A program made the position numbers and the translations under genes. Below, piece after piece: positions 23,190-30,859 of a stretch of DNA of 38,140 nt. The stretch lies in the NCBI GenBank assembly GCA_910577295.1, contig CAJTLS010000024.1, positions 1-38,140 of the forward strand. Reading direction: 5' to 3'. Numbering within the stretch: the stretch's first letter is position 1; the number at the start of each line of letters is the position of its first letter. This DNA is from an uncultured Eubacterium sp. GTDB taxonomy: Bacteria > Bacillota > Clostridia > Lachnospirales > Lachnospiraceae. Below the pieces are notes generated by a model, which saw nothing but the letters and a program-made list of their open reading frames with translations, did not search any database and was not told where the DNA came from.

Positions 23190-24284
23190 ATGGAGCAAAA
23201 GTTAAAAATAGAAATTAAAGAACTTCGCAAACGCCAAGGAATGACGCAAAAAGAATTAGCTGAGAAAATGCAGGTATCTTTTCAGGCGATTAGCAAGTGG
23301 GAAAACGGAGTCAATATGCCGGATATTACTCATATTCCAAGACTGATTGATATTTTTGGCGTAAGTGCCGACGAGCTTCTTGGTTTGCAGCCACGCAAAA
23401 AGCAGGAATGGCGGAAGTTTGACAGTAACGAATATTGGAATAAAAACCGTAAATTATTCGAAGTCTGGAAGTCGCTTTATTGGAATGACGACTATTTTTC
23501 TTTTCTGGTAAGTGATGTGTGGAAGCTGAACCGGCCAATGGACATCCTTGATTTTGGATGTGGATATGGTTTTTTGGGAATGAAATTTCTGCCGCTGCTT
23601 CCAGAGAAAAGCAGTTATACGGGAATTGAACTCGATTCCCGCGAGATAGAAAGAGCAGAAAATATTTTTAAGGCGACGCCTTATGAGCATTGCTTTATCC
23701 GGCAGGACATCTATGAATTTCATCCGCAAAAAAAGTATGATATTGTAGTGGCGCTGTATCTGTTGTCCTATGTAAAGCATCCGCAGCAGATTTTGGAAAA
23801 GATGAAAGCATGTTTGAAACCGGATGGCCTGCTGATTGTCATTGATTCGAATATGGCGGTAGAGCAGGCAGGTTTTTTTGCCGGGCTGGAACAGGAAGAA
23901 AAGGATTTCCGGCGTCCGGATTTTACTCCCATATGGGAAAATGAAACATTTCACCGTGAGAGAGATTTTCGTATGGGAACAAAGCTTCCGTACTTATTTA
24001 AAAAATGCGGTATGAAAAACATTGAGGCCAGAATAAGCGATAGGGTTATGATATACGATTCGGGAGATAAAGAAAATGAAAAATTCAATCATACCTTTCG
24101 CTATGTTTACGAAAACGAGGACTCTTTTCAGGGAGGAAAGGACTACTTTTTAAGCCGTGGGGCAGGTTATCAAAGAGCATGTGAATATGCAGACTACTAT
24201 GAAAGAATAAAGAACTATTTCGATTCCGACGATTCATTTGCAGTAAAAACATCTGGATTGTATTTTGTGTACGCTAGTTTATAA
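23190..24284 (+). CDS. XRE-family HTH fused to a class I SAM methyltransferase
   Basis: A 364-residue two-domain protein. Residues 4-63 are a Cro/C1-type HTH (MTQKELAEKMQVSFQAISKW, VNMPDITHIPRLIDIFGVSADELLG). Residues about 80-260 form a class I SAM-dependent methyltransferase: DFGCGYGFLGMKFL (about 121-134) is motif I, GIELD is the acidic loop, and YDIVVALYLLSYVKHP is motif IV. The C-terminal 100 residues are unassigned. The methyl acceptor is unknown. It has its own promoter close to the start and precedes two ABC exporter genes by 47 bases. It may be a sensor-regulator for that operon, which is inference. Confidence 0.83.
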   Translation: MEQKLKIEIKELRKRQGMTQKELAEKMQVSFQAISKWENGVNMPDITHIPRLIDIFGVSADELLGLQPRKKQEWRKFDSNEYWNKNRKLFEVWKSLYWNDDYFSFLVSDVWKLNRPMDILDFGCGYGFLGMKFLPLLPEKSSYTGIELDSREIERAENIFKATPYEHCFIRQDIYEFHPQKKYDIVVALYLLSYVKHPQQILEKMKACLKPDGLLIVIDSNMAVEQAGFFAGLEQEEKDFRRPDFTPIWENETFHRERDFRMGTKLPYLFKKCGMKNIEARISDRVMIYDSGDKENEKFNHTFRYVYENEDSFQGGKDYFLSRGAGYQRACEYADYYERIKNYFDSDDSFAVKTSGLYFVYASL

Positions 24285-24331
24285 GATGCCTGACCTGCTT
24301 TTGGATACACGGGGAAAGGACGACAGCTATT

Positions 24332-24628
24332 GTGAAAAAGAAAGACAGTTTTACCGGAAAGATTTTAAGAAATAATTTGTATGCCGTAAAGCAGGCGATG
24401 ACAATTTCAAAAAAGAGAGTGATATGTTCCATTATCAAACGCTCCATCGAGTATTTTTTATGGGTTTTTTACAGCGCCTTTTTCGTGCGGTTTATCTTGG
24501 ACGCATTAGAAGAAAAACGGCCGTTGCGGGAAATCCTGATAGCGATACTGCTCATAGGGGGCGGAAGTTTGATTTTGGAACTTTTTTGTATTATTGCGAC
24601 AATGTACTGTTTCCGTGTTGGAACATAA
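24332..24628 (+). pseudogene. ABC exporter subunit, N-terminal fragment before a frameshift
   Basis: This 98-codon reading frame starts at GTG 24332 and gives the first part of an ABC-transporter membrane domain: a basic N-terminus and two hydrophobic helices near residues 36-55 and 65-93. It ends at a TAA (24626-24628). The protein clearly continues in the -1 frame (IKIFHHLYNKIYRKAENVEL...), matching the equivalent segment of the next gene. Adding one base near 24620-24627 would restore a 609-residue protein, almost the same length as its 604-residue partner. No slippery heptamer is visible before the stop, so a real single-base deletion or a sequencing error is more likely than programmed frameshifting. 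Confidence 0.8.
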
Positions 24629-26160
24629 AGATTTTTCATCATCTTTACAATAAAATATACCGCAAGGCAGAAAATGTTGAACTTGCGTGCTATGAAGATA
24701 ACCGTTTTTATGATAAATTTTCGACGGCTCTGGATGATATGGGAACGCAATTGTGCAATTGTATTGATAATATGAGTACGGTTATTAGCGGAATATTTGG
24801 AGGAATACTGGCCTGTTATACGATGGTGGAAATTGCTCCGATGACAATTATTTTTCTGGCGGCTCCCCTGTTAGGCAATTTTTTCTTTGCCCCGAAGATG
24901 AACCGAATCTTTTATGAAAGATATCAGGATGGCGTGCCGTTCCAGAGAAAGTTGGATTATGTCAATCGTATTATGTACTTAAAAGAATATGCCAAAGAAT
25001 TCCGTCTCTCCCGCATCTATCGTGTAGTAAAGGAACAATATACACAGGCGACAGACGGAAAGGCGGGGATATGGAAGAAATATTTTAAAAAAGGATTTCC
25101 TCTCGGAATGCTGCAGTACTTCTTTTCTTATATTGTCATTTTTGAGGGGATTCTGTTATATGGGGCATGGCAGGCGATAGTTCCGGCCAACCCGACATTG
25201 ACGTTTTCACAAATGGCAGTTTTAACAAGCGTCATGGTTACTGCCTCATGGGTCTGGGTGCAGGTAATTCAGGCTATTAACCGCAGTACGGAAAGCAGTC
25301 TGCTAGTCGATAATTTGCGGGAGTTTCTTGAATATGAGGAGAAAATACCGGAAGATGGCGGGGGCATTTTACCGGATTCGTACATACATTCTATTGAGTT
25401 TTGTCATGTGAGTTTTTCCTATCAGAAAGATATTCCTGTACTGCAGGATGTATCGTTTCACGTAAAGGATGGAGAAAGCTTTGTTCTGGCAGGGCATAAC
25501 GGGGCGGGAAAGAGTACGGTTATTAAACTGCTGCTCCGCCTCTATGAGCCAACGGCAGGGGTTATCCGAGTGAACGGCAGGGATATCCGCGAATATAAGC
25601 TGTCCGCTTACCGCAGTCTGTTTGCCTGTGCGTTTCAGGATGGCACTCTTTTGCCGGGCACGGTGCGCTACAATATTCTTATGGGCCGGAAGGGGAGCGA
25701 TGAAGAGGTTGTGAACGCCTTGCAAAAGGCGGGTATTTACGAGAAGATCCGTAGTCTTCCACGGGGGATTGACACACCGCTTACGAAAGAGTTTGATGAG
25801 GACGGCACGCTGCTGTCTGGAGGAGAGTGTCAAAAAATTGTTGTGGCCAGAGCATTTGCAGCGCCTTGTTCGGCAGCGATTTTTGACGAACCGTCGTCCG
25901 CGCTTGACCCGATTGCAGAACATGAATTGTTTACGCACATTTTACAGGAGACGAAAGGCAAAATCCGCATTCTGATTTCTCACCGCCTGTCCTGTGTAAA
26001 AAATGCGGATTCGGTACTTTTGTTTGAGAAAGGGAAGAAGGTGGAAGAGGGTACGCATGAGTCTCTAATGCGCGCAAACGGAAGTTATGCGCAGATGTAC
26101 CGGATACAGGAAAGAAACTATTTTGCCCTTGATGAAGAGGAGGTTGTTTCTGATGAGTGA
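24628..26160 (+). pseudogene. ABC exporter subunit, main part after the frameshift (membrane domain plus ATPase)
   Basis: This is the continuation of the gene starting at 24332. It contains the remaining membrane helices. The ATPase domain carries Walker A AGHNGAGKSTV, the Q-loop in ACAFQDGTLLPG, signature LSGGECQK, Walker B AAIFDEPSSALD and H-loop ILISHRLSCV. All ATPase motifs are intact. The frame remains open upstream to 24424, but that part translates to non-membrane, non-homologous sequence and is not real. The 3' end overlaps the next exporter gene (ATGAGTGA). If the frameshift is authentic the heterodimer should be inactive; the intact rest suggests it is recent or an artefact. Confidence 0.82.
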
Positions 26161-27967
26161 GAAGAAAGGACGCGGAAGCAAAATGAGAAATATATGCTCT
26201 AACGTTTATTTTATTATCCGGCTATTTTTTCGGGCGACGCCAGTCTATGGTTTTAGTATTATTGTGGAAGCAGTCCGGCATAATTTAGTTAATTTTTTAG
26301 AGCAGACGATATGCGTCTGGTTGATATTGGACTTTATTGAGACGGGAAAACCATATTCGCATGTTTTGTATGTAGTGGGATTGTTTTTAATTCTTGATAT
26401 TGGGGCGGCAGCAGTTAGTAATTTGTATGAGCAGCGAATCAAACTGCGGTATCTGCCGATTGCACAGAAAGCATTAAAAGAGATGTTGTATGACAAGGCG
26501 GAACGAGTAGATTTGTCCTGTTACGACGATGCGGAGTATTATGATGATTTTATGCTGTCCATAGCGGAGGCAGATAACGCCATCAGTCGGGCGGAAAACC
26601 TGCTGCGGATGATTTTCGGAAGCGCTACCGTACTTGTCTGTTACGGCACTTTTTTTGTGACACAGGATGTTACTTCCGTTCTCTTTGTCCTTTTATCTTT
26701 TATCTTGCGGACAATCGTATCGAACTGCTTAAACAAGTGGAGGTATCAAATCCGTCAGGAAGAAAATCCACTGGAGCGCAAGCGGGAGTGCGTCAAACGT
26801 ATCTTTTATCTGCGGCAGTATGCCAAAGAACTGCGCCTTAACAAAGAGGCTTCGGGCGTTATGCATGACGAGTTTAATCGAATTAATGAGGAGCTATACG
26901 CTGTCCGCAAGCGTATGGGATTCAAATGTTTTCTGTTGGATTTCACAGCCAAATACCTCGTGTCGGATTTTGCACTGGATATCGTGTATGTGCTGTACCT
27001 GATATTGAAAGTCGTAATCCATCAGACGATTTCTCTGAGCGGGGTAGTCGTTCTCTATAATTCGGCAGCGAATCTGCGGCGCGGTTTTGCAATGGTTGTA
27101 GATTTGGGGCCGTATGCGTTGGAGACGTCTCTTTATGTCGAGAAAATACGTTCCTTTTTAGGGAGAGAGAGCAGGATAAAGGATAAAAAAATGCATGACA
27201 TACCAGAGGGAGTGGGTACGATTGAATGCCGTAACGTTTCCTTTGGTTATCAAAAAGACAAGCTCATACTAAAACAGATTAACCTGACGCTCCGGCCAAA
27301 AGAAAAAGTGGCGTTAGTCGGCTACAACGGGGCCGGAAAGACAACGCTCATCAAGTTGCTGCTGCGATTGTATGACCCGACTGAAGGCGTTATTCTATTG
27401 AATGGCATTGACATAAGAGAATATGACGTCAATGAATATCGTCGTTACATAGGAGTGGTATTTCAGGATTTCCAGTTGTTTGCGGCAACGGTGTCGGAAA
27501 ATATTGTTATGGACAAAATGAGGAAAGAGTACGAGCCATCGGTGTTAGCGTCCGTTCACAAGAGCGGTTTCCATGAGAAGTTGAAGACGCTGCCAAAGGG
27601 AATTGGACAGGAACTGACAAGGGAATTTTATGAAGACGGAGTGGAACTCTCGGGAGGAGAAAGACAAAAACTTGCCGTGGCGAGAGCATTCTATAAAAAT
27701 GCGGGCGTCGTTTTCTTAGATGAACCCTCTTCTTCACTAGACCCATTAGCCGAATATCAATTAAACGAGGCAATGAAAGAAGTGGCAAAAGAAAAGACAG
27801 TTCTGCTAATCTCCCATCGGCTTTCGACAACAAGAAATGCTGATATCATCTATGTCATGGAGCAGGGGGAAGTAGTCGAACAGGGAACGCATGAGGAACT
27901 GGCGGCAGGAGAGGGCGTCTATGCAAGAATGTGGTCGGTGCAGGCGAATCGGTATTTGAGTTGCTGA
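26153..27967 (+). CDS. ABC exporter subunit (membrane domain plus ATPase)
   Basis: A 604-residue half-transporter. The N-terminal membrane domain (about residues 20-330) has five to six helices. The ATPase domain (about 365-600) has Walker A VGYNGAGKTTL, Q-loop VVFQDFQLFAA, signature LSGGERQK, Walker B VVFLDEPSSSLD and H-loop LLISHRLSTT. It belongs with the preceding gene as a heterodimeric exporter: their ATPase domains share order and spacing, and the starts overlap by 8 bases. ATG 26153 is preceded by AGGAGG; the ORF upstream is the tail of the neighbour in another frame. The exported substrate is unknown, since no precursor peptide or modification gene is visible apart from the HTH-methyltransferase upstream. 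Confidence 0.88.
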   Translation: MSEKKGRGSKMRNICSNVYFIIRLFFRATPVYGFSIIVEAVRHNLVNFLEQTICVWLILDFIETGKPYSHVLYVVGLFLILDIGAAAVSNLYEQRIKLRYLPIAQKALKEMLYDKAERVDLSCYDDAEYYDDFMLSIAEADNAISRAENLLRMIFGSATVLVCYGTFFVTQDVTSVLFVLLSFILRTIVSNCLNKWRYQIRQEENPLERKRECVKRIFYLRQYAKELRLNKEASGVMHDEFNRINEELYAVRKRMGFKCFLLDFTAKYLVSDFALDIVYVLYLILKVVIHQTISLSGVVVLYNSAANLRRGFAMVVDLGPYALETSLYVEKIRSFLGRESRIKDKKMHDIPEGVGTIECRNVSFGYQKDKLILKQINLTLRPKEKVALVGYNGAGKTTLIKLLLRLYDPTEGVILLNGIDIREYDVNEYRRYIGVVFQDFQLFAATVSENIVMDKMRKEYEPSVLASVHKSGFHEKLKTLPKGIGQELTREFYEDGVELSGGERQKLAVARAFYKNAGVVFLDEPSSSLDPLAEYQLNEAMKEVAKEKTVLLISHRLSTTRNADIIYVMEQGEVVEQGTHEELAAGEGVYARMWSVQANRYLSC

Positions 27968-27978
27968 TTTTTCAAGGT

Positions 27979-28043
27979 CCTAATTGTTGCGTTTTTGTTG
28001 ATGGCATATGAACAATTTAGGCGACTATATATTTTGTCAACAA
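27979..28043. repeat. Interleaved inverted repeats after the ABC exporter operon
   Basis: CCTAATTGTT (27979-27988) matches the inverse AACAATTTAGG (28011-28021) with one extra T. TTGTTGA (27995-28001) matches the inverse TCAACAA (28037-28043). The two pairs interlock, so only one could form at a time in RNA, or the layout could form a pseudoknot. No gene is visible in 27968-28186. Confidence 0.4.
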
Positions 28044-28123
28044 GCATGGGCGGTTAAGTCAAAGAGTTCTTTATCATGGCCTACAAATATTTTTCTTATA
28101 GGAAAGACCGCTTTGTGCGGAGC

Positions 28124-28146
28124 AAGAATCAGCGAAGCTGATTCTT
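28124..28146. repeat. Perfect hairpin in the intergenic spacer
   Basis: AAGAATCAGC (28124-28133) and GCTGATTCTT (28137-28146) form a perfect 10-bp stem with a GAA loop. Flanking sequence (ACCGC before, GCGGT after) could extend it into a larger cruciform. It looks like a small intergenic repeat and may also help end trpS transcription from the minus strand. Confidence 0.6.
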
Positions 28147-28148
28147 AG

Positions 28149-28187
28149 AGCGGCGCGGTTTTCAGTCGCCGCTTATTTATTCTTGTT
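28149..28187 (+). terminator. Likely terminator of the ABC exporter operon
   Basis: AGCGGCG (28149-28155) pairs with CGCCGCT (28167-28173) over an 11-base loop, followed by an interrupted T-rich tract TTATTTATTCTTGTTT. The stem is GC-rich but the T-run is imperfect. Confidence 0.5.
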
Positions 28188-29230
28188 TATGCAAAATAAT
28201 CAATCTTCATAGCCTGCTTTACTTCTTGAAGTGTCCCAGCGGCAACTTCTTTTGCCTTTTTGCTTCCTTCGCGGAGTATTTCCATAACGGCAGGAACATC
28301 TTTTTCCCATTCTTTCCGGCGCGCCTGAATAGGAGATAACTCTTCCATAAGGACAGAGTATAAGAATTTTTTTACTTTCACATCGCCTAAACCTCCGCGT
28401 GTATAGTGGTCTTTCAGTTCCTGCAGACAGCTATACTCTGGAAGATATTCGGCAAACAGTTCATCTTTACAGAAAGCATCCAGATAAGTAAAGACGGTAT
28501 TGCCCTCCAATTTGCCGGGGTCTTCAATGCGGATATGTTCGGGGTCAGTAAACATACTCATAATTTTTTTGCGGATATCGTCCGGTTCATCCGAAAGATA
28601 GATGCAGTTTCCGAGAGATTTGCTCATCTTTGCTTTTCCGTCGGTGCCCGGAAGACGGCTGCAAATCTCGTTATCCGGTAAAAGTGCTTTCGGTTCAACT
28701 AAAACTTCGTCATAAGTAGTATTGAAGCTGCGGACAATCTCACGCGCCTGCTCTATCATCGGAAGCTGGTCTTCGCCAACCGGAACCGTAGTAGCTTTAA
28801 AGGCGGTAATATCGGCGGCCTGACTAATCGGATAGGTAAAGAAACCAACCGGAATGCTGGAATTGAAACCACGCAAAGAAATTTCAGATTTAACGGTAGG
28901 ATTTCTTTTCAAGCGGGATACCGTAACCAGATTGCTATAATAAAAAGTCAGTTCCGTCAGTTCTGACACATAAGACTGAATAAAGAGATTGACTTTCTCT
29001 GGATTTAGGCCGCAGGAGAGATAATCGAGCGCAACTTCGGAAATGTTTTTGCGGACTTTCTCAGGATTGTCGGCATTATCCGTGAGAGCCTGTGCATCGG
29101 CAATCATTATATATATATCATCATATTCACCTGAATTTTGTAATTCTACACGGCGTTTTAAAGAACCGACATAATGACCTGCATGAAGCTTTCCCGTAGG
29201 GCGGTCGCCGGTTAAAATAATTTTTTTCAT
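28187..29230 (-). CDS. trpS: Tryptophanyl-tRNA synthetase
   Basis: A 347-residue class I aminoacyl-tRNA synthetase that charges tRNA-Trp. TGDRPTGKLHAGHYVGSL at the N-terminus holds the HIGH-type motif (HAGH). GKAMSKSLGN-like KMSKS (about residues 200-204, read as KMSKSLGN) is the second ATP motif. The length is slightly above the typical 330. ATG 29230 follows GGAGGAAAAT; an ATG at 29245 is in frame but would place the ribosome binding site inside the gene. The leader contains a stem-loop, but I see no T-box sequence. It diverges from the xylanase gene. Confidence 0.95.
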   Translation of the reverse strand: MKKIILTGDRPTGKLHAGHYVGSLKRRVELQNSGEYDDIYIMIADAQALTDNADNPEKVRKNISEVALDYLSCGLNPEKVNLFIQSYVSELTELTFYYSNLVTVSRLKRNPTVKSEISLRGFNSSIPVGFFTYPISQAADITAFKATTVPVGEDQLPMIEQAREIVRSFNTTYDEVLVEPKALLPDNEICSRLPGTDGKAKMSKSLGNCIYLSDEPDDIRKKIMSMFTDPEHIRIEDPGKLEGNTVFTYLDAFCKDELFAEYLPEYSCLQELKDHYTRGGLGDVKVKKFLYSVLMEELSPIQARRKEWEKDVPAVMEILREGSKKAKEVAAGTLQEVKQAMKIDYFA

Positions 29231-29262
29231 ATTTTCCTCCATCATATGCTTTTTAAGGGGTT

Positions 29263-29307
29263 CTCAATATACCGCTCTGCGTATCGGCGGTCTAAACAGC
29301 ATACCCC
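29263..29307 (-). promoter_or_regulatory. Stem-loop in the trpS leader
   Basis: In the trpS direction, GGGGT and ACCCC close an outer stem, with an inner stem ACCGC/GCGGT and an 11-base loop. It lies between the promoter and the ribosome binding site. No T-box (AGGGTGG) and no T-run follow it, so any regulatory role is open. Boundaries are approximate. Confidence 0.35.
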
Positions 29308-29320
29308 CTGATTTGATATT

Positions 29321-29349
29321 ATTTTAATGGGATTTTACTCAAAAGTCAA
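29321..29349 (-). promoter_or_regulatory. trpS promoter
   Basis: Minus strand TTGACT (29349-29344), 17 bases, TAAAAT (29326-29321), about 90 bases before the trpS start. Confidence 0.65.
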
Positions 29350-29358
29350 TTCTCGTTA

Positions 29359-29387
29359 TTGAAAAGAAAGAAGAAAAAATTTATAAT
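29359..29387 (+). promoter_or_regulatory. Promoter of the GH10 xylanase gene
   Basis: TTGAAA (29359-29364), 17 bases, TATAAT (29382-29387), 79 bases before the GTG start. It is back to back with the trpS promoter. Confidence 0.6.
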
Positions 29388-29412
29388 GGAGGATAAGAAA
29401 ATATGACAATGT

Positions 29413-29432
29413 TGTCCAGAGTAGTATGGACA
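29413..29432. promoter_or_regulatory. Short dyad in the xylanase leader
   Basis: TGTCCA and TGGACA are inverted 6-mers 8 bases apart, beginning about 20 bases after the expected transcription start. They could be an operator for carbohydrate control, but the arms are short and chance cannot be excluded. Confidence 0.25.
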
Positions 29433-29465
29433 GTGTTTTCATGCAAACAGAATGGAGGTTACGAT

Positions 29466-30632
29466 GTGAAGACAGGAAGTAAAATATTTTTGGCGGCGGT
29501 GTTGTCCGTTGCCTTGATGACAGGATGTGGTGGCGAAAAAGCGCCGCAAAATACCGGAGCGCCGACGAATGGGGAGACGGCCAGCGGGCAGAGTGCACAG
29601 GCGGCAACCAATCTGAAAGATGCTTTTGCCGACGATTTCAGTGTGGGTGTCGCAGTAAATCCTTATCAGCTTACGGACAAAGAAATTTCGAAAGTTGTCA
29701 CGGACAATTTTAACAGTATCACGATGGAAAATGCGATGAAGCCGGAAAGCATATTGGATCAGTATGCTTCGGAGGCGAGTGCGGATGGAATGCCGGAGAT
29801 TAAAGAGGATGTGCTGGATGAAGTTCTTTCACTGGCAAAGAGGAACCATCTGAAAGTAAGAGGGCATTGTCTGGTTTGGCACAGTCAGACGCCGGAGTGG
29901 TTTTTTTGTAAAAAGTATGATGCGGGAAATGATAAAGTTGATAAGGCGACGATGAAAAAGCGCATGGAGAGCTATATACAGAAAGTATTGACGTATTGTC
30001 AGGAAAAATATCCAGACGTTGTGTATGCTTGGGATGTTGTCAACGAGGCGGCTGACGACGGGGGCGGATACCGCACTGACAGTAAATGGTATGAGGTGTA
30101 TGGCGACGAGTCTTATATCGAAGACGCCTTTACCTTTGCCCGCAAATATGCAGACAAAAATGTGAAGCTGTTCCTTAACGATTACAACTCCTACATCTTT
30201 GCAAAGACAAATACAATGGTGGAGATATTGAAAAAGCTGGATAAGAAAAAGCTGGTAGACGGCGTCGGCTGCCAGAGCCATTGGGATATGAGTTTTCCGG
30301 ATTCTGGTATGTTAGAAGATGAAATCGAGGCGTTCAGCCAGATCGAGGGATTAGAAATCCAGTATACGGAAATCGATATGCACAATACGGATAATTCAGA
30401 AGAAGGGTTGAAAGCACAGGCAGACCGCTATAAAGAATTTTTCGACGTCATTATCAAAGCTGACAGGGAGGGGAAGATAGACGTCACAAACGTAACTTTC
30501 TGGGGACTGAACGACGATGTGACGTGGCTGACTTCCTTTAAAGGGGAGACAAGTTATCCGCTTCTGTTTGATTCATCTAATGAAAAGAAGCCTTGTTACG
30601 ATAGTCTTCTGCAATTGGCAAATTCAAAATGA
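29466..30632 (+). CDS. Endo-1,4-beta-xylanase, GH10 lipoprotein
   Basis: A 388-residue secreted enzyme. It starts at GTG 29466 after GGAGG. The N-terminus is a lipoprotein signal peptide with lipobox LMTGC (lipidated C21), so it is anchored on the outer face of the membrane. A Gln/Gly/Thr-rich linker (about 22-48) leads to a single GH10 catalytic TIM barrel (about 50-388). The acid/base is E194 in WDVVNEAADDGG and the nucleophile is E302 in QYTEIDMH; VRGHCLVWHSQTPEWF is another GH10 signature. It hydrolyses internal bonds of xylan. There is no carbohydrate-binding module and no adjacent transporter or xylosidase, which suggests an orphan gene. Confidence 0.93.
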   Translation: MKTGSKIFLAAVLSVALMTGCGGEKAPQNTGAPTNGETASGQSAQAATNLKDAFADDFSVGVAVNPYQLTDKEISKVVTDNFNSITMENAMKPESILDQYASEASADGMPEIKEDVLDEVLSLAKRNHLKVRGHCLVWHSQTPEWFFCKKYDAGNDKVDKATMKKRMESYIQKVLTYCQEKYPDVVYAWDVVNEAADDGGGYRTDSKWYEVYGDESYIEDAFTFARKYADKNVKLFLNDYNSYIFAKTNTMVEILKKLDKKKLVDGVGCQSHWDMSFPDSGMLEDEIEAFSQIEGLEIQYTEIDMHNTDNSEEGLKAQADRYKEFFDVIIKADREGKIDVTNVTFWGLNDDVTWLTSFKGETSYPLLFDSSNEKKPCYDSLLQLANSK

Positions 30633-30655
30633 TTGAGGGAGAATGAGAAAGAAGA

Positions 30656-30790
30656 ATGGAATTGGCAGCACAAACAAGGGATGGGCAGGTTATTATGCCT
30701 GTGTCGGTTCAGGCACGCCATTCCTTCGTAGATGGCATTCATATTGGACAATTTGCGGATAAATTGCAAAAATTCTTATATGAATTGTAG
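30656..30790 (+). pseudogene. C-terminal fragment of a chloramphenicol acetyltransferase-like enzyme
   Basis: A 44-codon reading frame translates to QVIMPVSVQARHSFVDGIHI, then GQFADKLQKFL. This corresponds to the C-terminus of CatA-type acetyltransferases, where HHAVCDGFH holds the catalytic His. The His-x-x-x-Asp-Gly pattern is preserved (HSFVDG). Only this last fifth of the family's roughly 210 residues exists: an in-frame stop lies at 30644-30646, and the remaining upstream sequence is the xylanase gene. It is a remnant left by deletion, not a working gene. Confidence 0.7.
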
Positions 30791-30823
30791 AGGGAGATGT
30801 GGTGTTGTAAAGGCTGAAGAATT

Positions 30824-30844
30824 TCTCGCACCAGTGGTGCGAGA
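30824..30844. repeat. Perfect 10-bp-arm palindrome upstream of the DUF1016 gene
   Basis: TCTCGCACCA (30824-30833) and TGGTGCGAGA (30835-30844) are exact inverses around a single G. It ends 3 bases before the GGAGG ribosome binding site of the nuclease gene. Almost the same palindrome occurs inside that gene at 31151-31169. Confidence 0.8.
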
Positions 30845-30859
30845 TTTGGAGGAACGGAT

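Noticed and set aside
24424..24627. Upstream extension of the second ABC reading frame
   Set aside because: Its translation is not membrane-like, while the other frame in the same interval gives the expected hydrophobic helices. The extension is an artefact of the frameshift.
24600..24640. Programmed -1 frameshifting to make the ABC subunit
   Set aside because: No slippery heptamer precedes the TAA stop and no clear downstream stimulatory structure is seen. A plain indel is simpler.
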